19,035 bases of DNA from Fidelibacterota bacterium SCGC AAA160-B08 (lineage in GTDB: Bacteria > Fidelibacterota > Marinisomatia > Marinisomatales > Marinisomataceae), in assembly GCA_000402755.1 (NCBI GenBank), contig AQSD01000010.1:1-19035 (forward strand), in the 5' to 3' direction. This document shows, one piece after another, positions 8,053 to 15,923 of the stretch (the first letter of the stretch is position 1; every line of letters starts with the position of its first letter). The notes under the pieces are model-generated. The model had not been told where the DNA came from and made no database searches. It saw only the letters and a program-made list of their open reading frames with translations. The translations under genes and the position numbers were made by a program.

Positions 8053-9422
8053 TGAATCAAACTGATATACAAAACTTATTATACCTAATTTCTGCAATTG
8101 GATTTATTGTAGGGATCAAACGTCTTTCTCATCCAAAGACTGCAAGAAGTGGAAACTTTTTAGCTTCACTTGGTATGCTAGTTGCTATCATAGCAACACT
8201 AACATCGGGCGCAAATTTTGACTGGCAATTGATTGCCCTAGGTGTAGGAATTGGTTCTATTTTAGGTATTGTTATTGCAGCTCGCGTTGAAATGACTCAA
8301 ATGCCTCAGATGGTAGCTATATTTAATGGATTGGGTGGAGCAGCCTCTGGCTTTGTTGCATCTTCTGAATATTTCTCAGGATCAGATAGCTCTTATATTA
8401 TTATGTGTTTGAGTGTATTAATTGGAACATTAACCTTCTCTGGAAGTTTCATTGCATTTGGAAAACTTCAAGGATTTATATCTGGAAGAGCTATTACCTT
8501 TACAGGACAGCAGGCTATCAATGCATTGATTTTTACCTCTATGATTGCATTGTTGTTTGCTCATAATTTTAGCTTATTACCAAATGATACAATATTTTAT
8601 ACGATTACAGCTTTAGCGCTTATGCTTGGTATTGGCCTTACCATTCCAATTGGAGGCGCTGATATGCCTGTCGTCATTTCATTATTAAACTCATACTCTG
8701 GAATAGCAGCTGCGGCTACAGGTTTCTTACTTGGTAATAATGCACTTATTATCAGTGGTTCTCTAGTTGGTGCTTCTGGATTAATCTTAACAAATATTAT
8801 GTGCAAAGGAATGAATAGATCTTTAGCGAATGTAATTTTTGGAGCTGTGGGTGCAGCACCTACTGGTGGTGATTCAGATCAAAAAGAAATGAATATTAAA
8901 AGCTATTCAACAACAGAAGCTGCAATGATTCTTGATGCTGCTGAAAAAATTATTATTGTACCAGGCTATGGATTAGCTGTAGCGCAAGCACAACATGTTG
9001 CAAGAGAAGTAGCTGATACATTAGAGGCTCAAGGTAAAAAAGTGTTATATGCTATTCATCCTGTAGCTGGTAGAATGCCAGGACATATGAATGTACTACT
9101 GGCTGAAGCTAATGTTTCATATGACTTACTTAAAGATTTAGATGAAATTAATCCTGAATTTGAAGATTGTGATGTTGCATTAATTCTTGGAGCAAACGAT
9201 GTTGTCAACCCTGCAGCAAGACACGATGAATCTAGTCCTATATATGGTATGCCTATCTTAAATGTAGATAAATCTCGTACTGTTATTATCAACAAAAGAA
9301 GTATGAATCCTGGCTTTGCTGGTGTTCAAAATGAATTATTTGGTTATGATAATTCTATAATGGTATTTGGTGATGCAAAAGACATGCTCAATGACCTTCT
9401 AAAAGAAATCAAAGAATTATAA
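8049..9422 (+). CDS. pntB: NAD(P) transhydrogenase subunit beta
   Basis: Integral membrane subunit with the rest of the proton channel (domain II, about residues 1-265, some eight helices) and the cytosolic NADP(H)-binding domain III (about 285-457). Domain III motifs are all visible: GYGLAVAQAQ (306-315), the HPVAGRMPGHMNVLLAEA loop (337-354), GANDVVNPAA (381-390) and KRSMNPGFAG (416-425). The first of two tandem ATGs overlaps pntAB by four bases (ATGA); the second, three bases on, is equally possible. It completes a functional pnt operon whose product supplies NADPH, possibly for the reductase gene that follows 97 bases downstream. Confidence 0.97.
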   Translation: MMNQTDIQNLLYLISAIGFIVGIKRLSHPKTARSGNFLASLGMLVAIIATLTSGANFDWQLIALGVGIGSILGIVIAARVEMTQMPQMVAIFNGLGGAASGFVASSEYFSGSDSSYIIMCLSVLIGTLTFSGSFIAFGKLQGFISGRAITFTGQQAINALIFTSMIALLFAHNFSLLPNDTIFYTITALALMLGIGLTIPIGGADMPVVISLLNSYSGIAAAATGFLLGNNALIISGSLVGASGLILTNIMCKGMNRSLANVIFGAVGAAPTGGDSDQKEMNIKSYSTTEAAMILDAAEKIIIVPGYGLAVAQAQHVAREVADTLEAQGKKVLYAIHPVAGRMPGHMNVLLAEANVSYDLLKDLDEINPEFEDCDVALILGANDVVNPAARHDESSPIYGMPILNVDKSRTVIINKRSMNPGFAGVQNELFGYDNSIMVFGDAKDMLNDLLKEIKEL

Positions 9423-9519
9423 TAGTCTTTATTCTATAACTATACTTAAAAAATAGTGCCTACTTGTTAATACGTATACTTTAAAATAAATTTAATCCAA
9501 TCAAATATGAGGAAAAATA

Positions 9520-10533
9520 ATGGAATATAAGAATACACAATTGCTTTTAAATAAAAGACCAAAAGGAATGCCAGAAGATGATTGCTGGAAAGTGAACAGT
9601 GAAGCAATAACGTCCTTAGAAGACAATGAAATTCTTATTGAAGTTAAATATCTATCAATTGATCCGTATATGAGAGGTCGAATGAATGATGGTTCTTCCT
9701 ATGCCGAACCAGCTAAGATTGGAGAACCTATGACTGGTGAAACTGTCGGTGTTGTTGTTGAAACTAACTCTACTCTATATACAATTGGTGATAAAGTATG
9801 CGCTCATAAAGGTTGGCAAACATATATCAAAGTAAAAGATACTGATCCTACTTTATTTAAAGTGCCTGAATCTAATATACCACTATCGACTTACTTAGGA
9901 ACAGCGGGAATGCCTGGAAGGACTGCCTTCTTTGGTCTAAATAACGTTGGAAAGCCTAAATCTGGAGAGACCGTGGTTGTTTCAGCTGCATCAGGAGCTG
10001 TCGGAACCGTTGTTGGACAATTAGCAAAATCTTATGGATGTCACGTAATTGGTATAGCTGGCGGTCCGGAAAAGTGTTCTTATGTGAAAGATATTTTAAA
10101 ATTTGATGATTGTATAGACTATAAAGCGGGCAATTTAGAAGAAGATCTTAGGATTGCTTGCGACAAAGGAATAGACATTTATTTTGAGAATGTTGGTGGA
10201 GCGGTAACAAGAGCAATTGCTCCCCTTCTTAATGAGGGTGCAAGGGTTCCAATTTGTGGATTTATATCTCAATACAATGTCGAAGATATGTCTAAAATGG
10301 AAACACCATTTCATGTTTTAGGCGCACTTGATCCCAAGCCTGAACATAGATTCTTTGTTGTAACAGAATGGATGAGCGAATGGGAAAAAGCGACCAATGA
10401 AATATCTAAATTGATATCAGAGGAAAAATTATTTTACAAAGAAACAATCACAAAAGGTTTTGAAAATGCTCCTCAAGCTTTAAGAGATGTTCTAACGGGT
10501 AAAAATTTCGGAAAGCAACTTATAGAAATTTAA
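9520..10533 (+). CDS. NADP-dependent zinc-free MDR oxidoreductase (prostaglandin reductase / CurA-like)
   Basis: Cytosolic NADPH-dependent reductase of carbon-carbon double bonds in alpha,beta-unsaturated carbonyl compounds, the usual activity in this branch of the medium-chain dehydrogenase/reductase superfamily. The 337-residue length is typical. Visible are YLSIDPYMRGRM (44-55), GEPMTGETVGVVV (68-80), GTAGMPGRTAFFGL (127-140), the nucleotide-binding SAASGAVG (155-162), IAGGPEKC (179-186; the GG-x-EK pattern suits the NADP phosphate) and YFENVGG (221-227). Structural and catalytic zinc cysteines of alcohol dehydrogenases are absent. GAGG lies about nine bases before the ATG. It may be read through from pntB or from its own promoter in the gap. 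The physiological substrate cannot be deduced. Confidence 0.9.
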   Translation: MEYKNTQLLLNKRPKGMPEDDCWKVNSEAITSLEDNEILIEVKYLSIDPYMRGRMNDGSSYAEPAKIGEPMTGETVGVVVETNSTLYTIGDKVCAHKGWQTYIKVKDTDPTLFKVPESNIPLSTYLGTAGMPGRTAFFGLNNVGKPKSGETVVVSAASGAVGTVVGQLAKSYGCHVIGIAGGPEKCSYVKDILKFDDCIDYKAGNLEEDLRIACDKGIDIYFENVGGAVTRAIAPLLNEGARVPICGFISQYNVEDMSKMETPFHVLGALDPKPEHRFFVVTEWMSEWEKATNEISKLISEEKLFYKETITKGFENAPQALRDVLTGKNFGKQLIEI

Positions 10534-10578
10534 ATTAGCTTATATCAGCCTTTCTGATTATCCATTGAATTGTGTTTG

Positions 10579-10611
10579 AAAAATACTCTGATTATTTAAG
10601 AGTATTTTTTT
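10579..10611 (+). terminator. Intrinsic terminator after the MDR reductase
   Basis: A perfect 11-bp stem, AAAAATACTCT (10579-10589) paired with AGAGTATTTTT (10599-10609), encloses a nine-base loop and runs into seven consecutive T. The stem is AT-rich, but symmetry, T-tract and placement 45 bases after the stop are convincing. The A-run on the left gives the reverse strand a T-tract too, so it could act in both directions. It separates the pnt/MDR block from the phage-type Gp157 gene. Confidence 0.8.
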
Positions 10612-10623
10612 ATATATTAATCC

Positions 10624-11115
10624 ATGTCATTACCTAGCCTATATGAACTTGCAGATGAGTTTAAAGAAGCCTTAGAAAATCTCACAGACTTAGATGACCA
10701 GTCAGTTAAAGATACTCTAGAATCACTTGAAGGTGAATTCAAACTTAAAACTACTAATGTAGCTAAATATATTAAAAACCTAGAGCATGCTGCTAGCGGC
10801 ATTAAAGAAGTCGAATCCAGACAACACAAAAGAAGAACATCAATTGAATCTAAAATAAAACATCTCAAAGAATATTTAAGATATAATTTAGAAAAAACTA
10901 ATACACAAAAAATAGAGAGCTCTGAAATCACTATCACTATTCAGAATAACCCTCATAAAGTTGTTATCATCAATGAAAAAGATATTCCAGGAGACTTTCT
11001 TGAAACAAAAGAAGTACAATCGATTGATAAAACTAAAATTAAAGAAGCATTAAAAAATGGAGAAGATGTTCCGGGATGTGAATTAGTTCAGGAGAAGCGC
11101 GTTTCAATTAAATAG
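10624..11115 (+). CDS. Phage-type Gp157 family protein
   Basis: Protein of the Siphovirus Gp157 family, found in phage early/recombination gene clusters; streptococcal work links the family with phage resistance, but its biochemical role is unclear. The 163-residue product has the complete family layout: SLYEL at the N-terminus, an acidic stretch and LESLEGEF (32-39), a long charged coiled coil (about 40-95), then the strand SSEITITIQNNPHKVVI (99-115), DIPGDFL (120-126), DKTKIKEALKNGEDVPGCEL (135-154). It starts 12 bases after a terminator, without a clear Shine-Dalgarno, and is followed after 26 bases by a methyltransferase gene. Base composition looks like the rest of the window. A phage origin is inferred from the family; no integrase or structural gene is near. 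Confidence 0.85.
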   Translation: MSLPSLYELADEFKEALENLTDLDDQSVKDTLESLEGEFKLKTTNVAKYIKNLEHAASGIKEVESRQHKRRTSIESKIKHLKEYLRYNLEKTNTQKIESSEITITIQNNPHKVVIINEKDIPGDFLETKEVQSIDKTKIKEALKNGEDVPGCELVQEKRVSIK

Positions 11116-11141
11116 AAACTTAAAGGAATAAATAGAAAATT

Positions 11142-11744
11142 ATGGTAACGAAAAAAAATCTGGTGGCTAAAAAAAGAATTGCAGTGTTAAGACTATCCAT
11201 CCTATCAATAATTACATTCATCATTCTTGATAATAATTTTTCTGCTTATAATTTAGATATAGATCTTAATACATCAATCTTATTCAGTTGCATAGGTTTC
11301 GCTCTTGTTGTACTTGGAGGATTTGGAAGAATATGGTCGTCTCTTTATCTAGAGGGATTTAAAACAAAAAAATTAATTAAAGACGGGCCTTATTCAATGG
11401 TAAGAAACCCTCTATACTTCTTTAGCTTAACAATATTATTAGGGATATGCTTTGCAATTAAGTCAATTCCTATATCAATCGCGCTATTATCAGTATTTAT
11501 TCTATTTCATGTTCCAACTATAATAAATGAAGAGAAAGTCCTTTTAAGCACCCATGACGACTCTTATAAAGCCTATTATGAATCAACACCACGATTACTA
11601 CCGAATATCTTTAAATATAAGAAAACAAAATCTGAGGATAGGATTGAAGTAAAAATTAAAGGTATCAATAATGTATTATGGGAAATAATGGGTTATTTAT
11701 TTTTATATGTAATAATAGATTTTTTTTATTTTGCAAGCTTGTAA
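11142..11744 (+). CDS. Isoprenylcysteine carboxyl methyltransferase-like membrane protein
   Basis: Integral membrane protein of the ICMT/phospholipid-N-methyltransferase superfamily; bacterial members mostly have no known substrate. The 200-residue protein has helices at about 15-30, 46-66, 92-125 (a helical hairpin) and 180-197. The SAM-binding signature GPYSMVRNPLY (82-92) is complete, followed by the invariant Glu-Glu in INEEKVL (128-134), YKAYYESTPRLLPN (142-155) matching the family's C-terminal signature. AAGGAA lies 13 bases upstream of the ATG, a little far. Co-directional with the Gp157 gene but with no obvious functional link. Membrane-lipid or isoprenoid methylation is a guess. Confidence 0.82.
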   Translation: MVTKKNLVAKKRIAVLRLSILSIITFIILDNNFSAYNLDIDLNTSILFSCIGFALVVLGGFGRIWSSLYLEGFKTKKLIKDGPYSMVRNPLYFFSLTILLGICFAIKSIPISIALLSVFILFHVPTIINEEKVLLSTHDDSYKAYYESTPRLLPNIFKYKKTKSEDRIEVKIKGINNVLWEIMGYLFLYVIIDFFYFASL

Positions 11745-11792
11745 AAACTATTCTTCTTTATCGCCGCTCGGCAATAAGTAGGTATGTATTTA

Positions 11793-12506
11793 TCATATCA
11801 GTTCTTTTTCTCTTAACATATTTATTAATTCTTCTTCATGATAATTTACGGGAAAAATTTCATACCTATTTTCCTTTAAATGAAAAAGAGTTTGACTGCC
11901 GATAGTAATGCCATAGTAACGCTCTAGAAGATATCTATAGAATGAAAGCTGTAACGAATAATGATTAAAATTACAATCTTGCATATGTACTGTAGAGTTT
12001 AAGATACCTACCTTCTTTTTATAAGATGTTTTATCGATACGCTTATTAGTTTTCCAATCAACGAGGTGGTATGTATCCTGTTTCTTATTATATACTAAGA
12101 CATCAATTGTTCCAGCAATACCTAATTCTTTAGAATAGATAATAACCTCAGAAAAAAATGTATTATCAGGATCTTTTTGTTTTTCTTTAATCCACTCTGC
12201 TCCTATGATAGACATCTCATGTTTTGGTGTAATATTATCCTTAATAAATGCCTCTAGCTCATTATGAACAATAGTTCCTCTTGTTGCACCCTTACCCCAC
12301 TCTTTAATTACCTCATCCACTGTTTTGCCGCTGTATTTTGGATGAGTATTAATTAATTTTTGAGCAATACCGACTTGATCAAATTTTTCAAAAAAATGAT
12401 GGATAAATTCTGTTACACTCGAGAAATGAAAGTCAGGATTTTCGCTTAATTCATATTTATGATTTTCTTGATCCAGAGAAATATCATCTATAAATAATTT
12501 ATTCAT
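11793..12506 (-). CDS. RecB/Cas4-type PD-(D/E)XK nuclease, phage-like
   Basis: Probable magnesium-dependent DNA exonuclease of the PD-(D/E)XK superfamily. In the 237-residue product the full RecB-type motif set is visible in order: His81 in GTIVHNE, Glu120 in FFSEVII, Asp135 in GIAGTIDVLV, Asp150-x-Lys152 in HLVDWKTNK, and the QxxxY motif (Gln186, Tyr190) in SLQLSFYRYLLE. The N-terminus has HKYEL and SSVTEFI, usual in phage-encoded members. No helicase domain and no iron-sulfur cysteine cluster of Cas4 is present, so it is a single-domain nuclease. It follows the small membrane protein gene by seven bases with the LAP operon, and converges on the ICMT-like gene with a 48-base gap. Activity is expected because no catalytic residue is missing; target is unknown. 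Confidence 0.8.
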   Translation of the reverse strand: MNKLFIDDISLDQENHKYELSENPDFHFSSVTEFIHHFFEKFDQVGIAQKLINTHPKYSGKTVDEVIKEWGKGATRGTIVHNELEAFIKDNITPKHEMSIIGAEWIKEKQKDPDNTFFSEVIIYSKELGIAGTIDVLVYNKKQDTYHLVDWKTNKRIDKTSYKKKVGILNSTVHMQDCNFNHYSLQLSFYRYLLERYYGITIGSQTLFHLKENRYEIFPVNYHEEELINMLREKELI

Positions 12507-12513
12507 TCTTTAT

Positions 12514-12738
12514 TTAACCCTCATGTAAGACATTTTTATTATCATCTTTCCTTAATCTATTTACTCTTCTTCTTGTAATTCTACGCTGAGCAAATCCTAA
12601 GGTCCAAACGCAGATTAATAAAACTGGAATGACAACTCTCTCTGGAGTATCTGAATTAACAGTAAAATAAAGTAAAAATAATGCCGTAAGCAGCTGTAAA
12701 GAATACTGAGTAGTATTAATAATTTTTAATTTATTCAT
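12514..12738 (-). CDS. Small two-helix membrane protein of unknown function
   Basis: Unrecognised 74-residue protein. Two hydrophobic segments, about 14-27 (QLLTALFLLYFTV) and 35-49 (RVVIPVLLICVWTLG), are joined by an acidic turn, and the last 25 residues are strongly basic (QRRITRRRVNRLRK). This suggests a membrane hairpin with a cytosolic, possibly nucleic-acid- or lipid-contacting tail. Its reality is supported by context: the ATG shares one base with the pepA stop (TAATG, 12740-12736), and the nuclease gene begins seven bases after its stop. It may be coupled in expression to both. Confidence 0.6.
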   Translation of the reverse strand: MNKLKIINTTQYSLQLLTALFLLYFTVNSDTPERVVIPVLLICVWTLGFAQRRITRRRVNRLRKDDNKNVLHEG

Positions 12739-14165
12739 TAAGCACCGATTAAATCAAGAACGAGCCTAACTACCTGCCCTGAAGCGCCATCTTTTTGAAT
12801 ATAGCTTCTATTCTCTACGCCCCAAGATGTTCCAGCGACATCAAAATGAGTCCAAGGAATATCTTTTCCTACAAACGCTTTTAAAAATGCTGCTCCGGCT
12901 ATTGTTCCAGCTTGTCCGGGTGAGCCTAAATTTTTGACATCAGATATATTAGATTTTACTTGATCGCAATACTCATCCCATAGAGGCAATTCCCATACAA
13001 GTTCGCCAGTATTTTTAGATGATTTTTCAATGCTTTTGATAAGGTCAGGATTATTTCCGAGTATAGCCGTTGCAATATGTCCAAATGTTACCACGCAAGC
13101 TCCTGTCAATGTAGCAAAATCAATCATAAAAGCAGGATCGTAGTGTTTACTTGCATAAGCAAGTGCATCTGCAAGAATTAATCTTCCTTCTGCATCCGTA
13201 TTCAATATCTCAATTGTTTTTCCATTATATGCTGTTAGAATATCGCCAGGTAAAAAAGCAGATCCACCTAACATATTATGCGTTGACGGAACAATAGCTA
13301 CAATATTCTTTTTTGGTCTTAAGTCTGCAACAGCATTCATCGCTCCAAGCACAATCGCAGAACCACACATATCAAATTTCATTTCATCCATTTTTGCTCC
13401 TGGCTTTAATGAAATTCCACCTGTATCAAATGTCAATCCTTTACCTACTAACACTACAGGCTTCTCATCTTTTGAATCTGCGCCAAAATATTCCATAATG
13501 ATAAATTTTGGAGGTTCATTAGTACCTTGTGCGACACCAGCAAAAGCACCCATTCCCATCTTTGTAAATTCTTCTCTATCAAATACTGTTACTTTCATAT
13601 CGCCTCTTTTACCTACTTCTTGGGCAAATTCAGCTAAACGTGAAGGTGTACTCACATTTGGTGGATTATTGGCCAAATTTCGAGCTTCACATACAGCATT
13701 TCCTACTGTAGCTCCTTTTTTAGATGCATCAGCACAACACTCACCAACCATTGTAATTTTTTCTAAATGATATTTGCCTCTTTCATCTGTAAAAAAGTCT
13801 AAAAAGCGATAGCTTCCCAGTACAAGACCTTCTGAAAATGCCTGACAAAAATAATCATCATGACTATCTGATTTAGGGCATTCCACTGAAACGGAAGAAT
13901 ATTTATTACTAATAATAAATGTCATTACTGCCCCTGCTGCTCTTCTCAAATCTTCAGGAGTTGCTTTATCAGATTGTCCTAATCCAAAATAAAGTGTTTT
14001 TTGGTCATCATTGAAGTCGTAAGCAAGCTCTCCCACTTTACCTTTAATTTGACTCTTAACTAAGTCTGAATCATTCTTATCTTGATAAACACCTATCGCT
14101 AATATATCGCTATCCTTAACGTTATCCATATTAGTATCATATTCTAATTTTTTAATGTGGGCCAT
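12738..14165 (-). CDS. pepA: Leucyl aminopeptidase (M17)
   Basis: Cytosolic hexameric two-metal aminopeptidase that releases N-terminal residues from peptides. In the 475-residue protein the N-terminal macro-like domain (1-150) is followed by the catalytic domain with all metal ligands and active residues: Lys242 and Asp247 in GKGLTFDTGG, Lys254 in SLKPG, Asp265 in MKFDMCGS, and Asp324/Glu326/Arg328 in the M17 signature NTDAEGRL. HNMLGGSAFLPGDI (296-309) is also typical. It begins three bases after the thioesterase stop and its own stop overlaps the start of the small membrane protein, so it is the middle of a packed unit. Some PepA proteins also bind DNA in site-specific recombination and regulation; nothing here tests that. 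Confidence 0.95.
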   Translation of the reverse strand: MAHIKKLEYDTNMDNVKDSDILAIGVYQDKNDSDLVKSQIKGKVGELAYDFNDDQKTLYFGLGQSDKATPEDLRRAAGAVMTFIISNKYSSVSVECPKSDSHDDYFCQAFSEGLVLGSYRFLDFFTDERGKYHLEKITMVGECCADASKKGATVGNAVCEARNLANNPPNVSTPSRLAEFAQEVGKRGDMKVTVFDREEFTKMGMGAFAGVAQGTNEPPKFIIMEYFGADSKDEKPVVLVGKGLTFDTGGISLKPGAKMDEMKFDMCGSAIVLGAMNAVADLRPKKNIVAIVPSTHNMLGGSAFLPGDILTAYNGKTIEILNTDAEGRLILADALAYASKHYDPAFMIDFATLTGACVVTFGHIATAILGNNPDLIKSIEKSSKNTGELVWELPLWDEYCDQVKSNISDVKNLGSPGQAGTIAGAAFLKAFVGKDIPWTHFDVAGTSWGVENRSYIQKDGASGQVVRLVLDLIGA

Positions 14166-14168
14166 TAC

Positions 14169-14576
14169 CTAATTCTCCTTTTCTAAAGAAATATTGTGAT
14201 CAAATTTTACAAATTCATTATTTTCATTTTTAATGACTGCAACAAAAGTAAAGTTTGCTGTACAAGCTAAACGCTTACCATGTACTTTACTTTCTGCATA
14301 AGCTTTTACCGCAATTTTAATAGAAGATTTTCCAGCTTCATATACAACTGCTTCGCAATTCACCCAATCTCCCAAAAAGACAGGTTCTTTAAATTCTACA
14401 CTATCCATAGCTCTTGTTACTGCACTAGAAGCTTCTGTTTCTTTTAAAAAACGACTTGATGCTTTTCCTGCAGCCAAGTCTAGCCATGCTAACATATAAC
14501 CCCCAAATAGGGTGTTCACACTATTAATATGTTGATGCTGAACTAGCTCTGAATAGTTGGTTATTGGATTACTCAT
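14169..14576 (-). CDS. Acyl-CoA thioesterase, hot-dog fold (YciA/BACH-like)
   Basis: Cytosolic hydrolase of acyl-CoA to free acid and CoA. The 135-residue single hot-dog domain has the family's helix motif NTLFGGYMLAWLDLAAGKA (21-39), with Asn21 and Asp33 in the positions used for catalysis, then SVEFKEPVFLGDWV (59-72) and CTANFTFVAV (105-114). ATG start matches the family. It heads the minus-strand thioesterase-pepA-membrane protein-nuclease unit and follows the isocitrate lyase stop by 68 bases. In this setting it may balance CoA pools during fatty-acid or acetate use, together with the glyoxylate shunt; preferred chain length cannot be read from the sequence. Confidence 0.88.
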   Translation of the reverse strand: MSNPITNYSELVQHQHINSVNTLFGGYMLAWLDLAAGKASSRFLKETEASSAVTRAMDSVEFKEPVFLGDWVNCEAVVYEAGKSSIKIAVKAYAESKVHGKRLACTANFTFVAVIKNENNEFVKFDHNISLEKEN

Positions 14577-14609
14577 TACTTCAATTTAAAAGAATTGTTT
14601 TGCTATTAG

Positions 14610-14634
14610 TAGTTATTTATTCAAATAATAACTA
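14610..14634. repeat. AT-rich inverted repeat between aceA and the thioesterase gene
   Basis: Perfect 8-bp inverted repeat, TAGTTATT (14610-14617) and AATAACTA (14627-14634), around a nine-base spacer in the 68-base gap. In the minus-strand transcript it is not followed by a T-run, so an intrinsic terminator for aceA is doubtful; it may be an operator for the thioesterase unit or a weak 3'-end hairpin. Confidence 0.3.
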
Positions 14635-14644
14635 TAAAAACTTC

Positions 14645-15922
14645 TTAGAATTGATCTTCTTCTGTTGATCCTGACATTGCACTAGTTGAAGACTCTCCAG
14701 CAATACAATTATTTACTGCATCAAAATAGCCAGTACCTACTTCTTGTTGATGTGCTGAGAATGTATATCCTCTATCATGGTCAGCAAATTCCTTCTCTTG
14801 AAGCTCCACATATGCAGTCATGCCATCTTTAACATATTTTTTAGTTAAATCAAACATACCATGCCACATAGAATGAATTCCTGCCAGTGTAATAAATTGA
14901 AACTTATATCCCATTGCACCCAGTTCTCTTTGAAATTTTGCAATCGTAGCATCGTCTAAATTTGCCTTCCAATTAAAAGAAGGGGAGCAGTTATATGCTA
15001 ACATCAACTCAGGATGATCTTTTTTAATAGATTCTGCAAATTTCTTTGCTTCTTCAAGATTTGGTTTTCCAGTTTCACACCATAATAAATCAGAATATGG
15101 CGCATATGACAGTCCTCTAGAGATTGCTTGATCAATACCTGGATTTACGCGATAAAAACCTTCTGAAGTTCTTTCTCCTGTGACAAATTTAGCATCTCTT
15201 TCATCTATATCTGATGTTAGTAAATCTGCTGCATTAGCATCGGTTCTTGCTACAATTAATGTTGGAACATTAGAAACATCTGCAGCTAATCTTGCGGCAA
15301 CCAATTTATTAATAGCTTCTTGTGTTGGTACTAATACTTTTCCACCCATATGACCACATTTTTTAACACTAGCAAGCTGATCTTCAAAATGTACTCCAGC
15401 AGCTCCTGCTTTGATCATTGACTTCATTAGTTCAAATGCATTTAACACACCACCAAATCCTGCTTCTGCATCTGCAACAATTGGAGTAAAAAAGTCAACT
15501 TTTGGATTACCATTTGAGTTCATCCATTCAATTTGGTCAGCTCTTTTAAATGAACTATTAATTCTTTTAACAAGAGATGGTACAGAATCAACAGGGTACA
15601 AGGACTGATCTGGATACATAGATCCAGCGCTATTACCATCTGCCGCAACTTGCCAACCTGAACAATAGATAGCTTTTGCACCAGCTTTTACCCCTTGAAT
15701 AGCTTGTCCGCCGGTTAATGTACCTAGACAATGGACATAATCTTCCTCTTTTAGCATCTTCCAAAGCTTTTCTGACCCAAGTCTGGCTATTGTATATTCT
15801 GGTTGAAACGAACCTCTCAATCTTACTACTTCCTCTGCGGTATAAGGTCTTTCAACATAAGACCATCGTTTATTCATTTCCCAATCATTCTTTAAATCTG
15901 AAATTTGTTTTTTTATGTCCAT
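14645..15922 (-). CDS. aceA: Isocitrate lyase
   Basis: Cleaves isocitrate to glyoxylate and succinate, first step of the glyoxylate shunt that lets cells grow on acetate or fatty acids. The 425-residue protein is of the compact bacterial type. It keeps the catalytic signature KKCGH (187-191, Cys189), the metal site in ADAEAGFGG (150-158), SGWQVAADGN (88-97), VARTDANAA (224-232) and NCSPSFNW. The ATG is one base after the malate synthase stop, so the two shunt enzymes are made from one message in the order aceB-aceA, with GGGAA overlapping the end of aceB as ribosome site. No isocitrate dehydrogenase kinase is in the window. Confidence 0.98.
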   Translation of the reverse strand: MDIKKQISDLKNDWEMNKRWSYVERPYTAEEVVRLRGSFQPEYTIARLGSEKLWKMLKEEDYVHCLGTLTGGQAIQGVKAGAKAIYCSGWQVAADGNSAGSMYPDQSLYPVDSVPSLVKRINSSFKRADQIEWMNSNGNPKVDFFTPIVADAEAGFGGVLNAFELMKSMIKAGAAGVHFEDQLASVKKCGHMGGKVLVPTQEAINKLVAARLAADVSNVPTLIVARTDANAADLLTSDIDERDAKFVTGERTSEGFYRVNPGIDQAISRGLSYAPYSDLLWCETGKPNLEEAKKFAESIKKDHPELMLAYNCSPSFNWKANLDDATIAKFQRELGAMGYKFQFITLAGIHSMWHGMFDLTKKYVKDGMTAYVELQEKEFADHDRGYTFSAHQQEVGTGYFDAVNNCIAGESSTSAMSGSTEEDQF

Positions 15923-15923
15923 T

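Noticed and set aside
9464..9487. Promoter for the MDR gene (TTGTTA with TAAAAT, or TATACT at 9475)
   Set aside because: The first pair is only 12 bases apart and the second has no acceptable -35 at 16-18 bases; the evidence is too weak to call.
11763..11772. GC-rich hairpin GCCGCTCGGC between the convergent ICMT-like and nuclease genes
   Set aside because: Only three base pairs remain after allowing a four-base loop, with a mismatch before further pairing and no T-run, so it is not a credible terminator.
11678..11905. Plus-strand open frame of 75 codons across the ICMT-like / nuclease junction
   Set aside because: It overlaps the ends of two real genes in another frame; its hydrophobic look comes from the T-rich DNA.
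10534..12510. Full prophage or genomic island around the Gp157 and nuclease genes
   Set aside because: No integrase, attachment-site repeat, tRNA, structural or lysis gene is present, and base composition does not shift.
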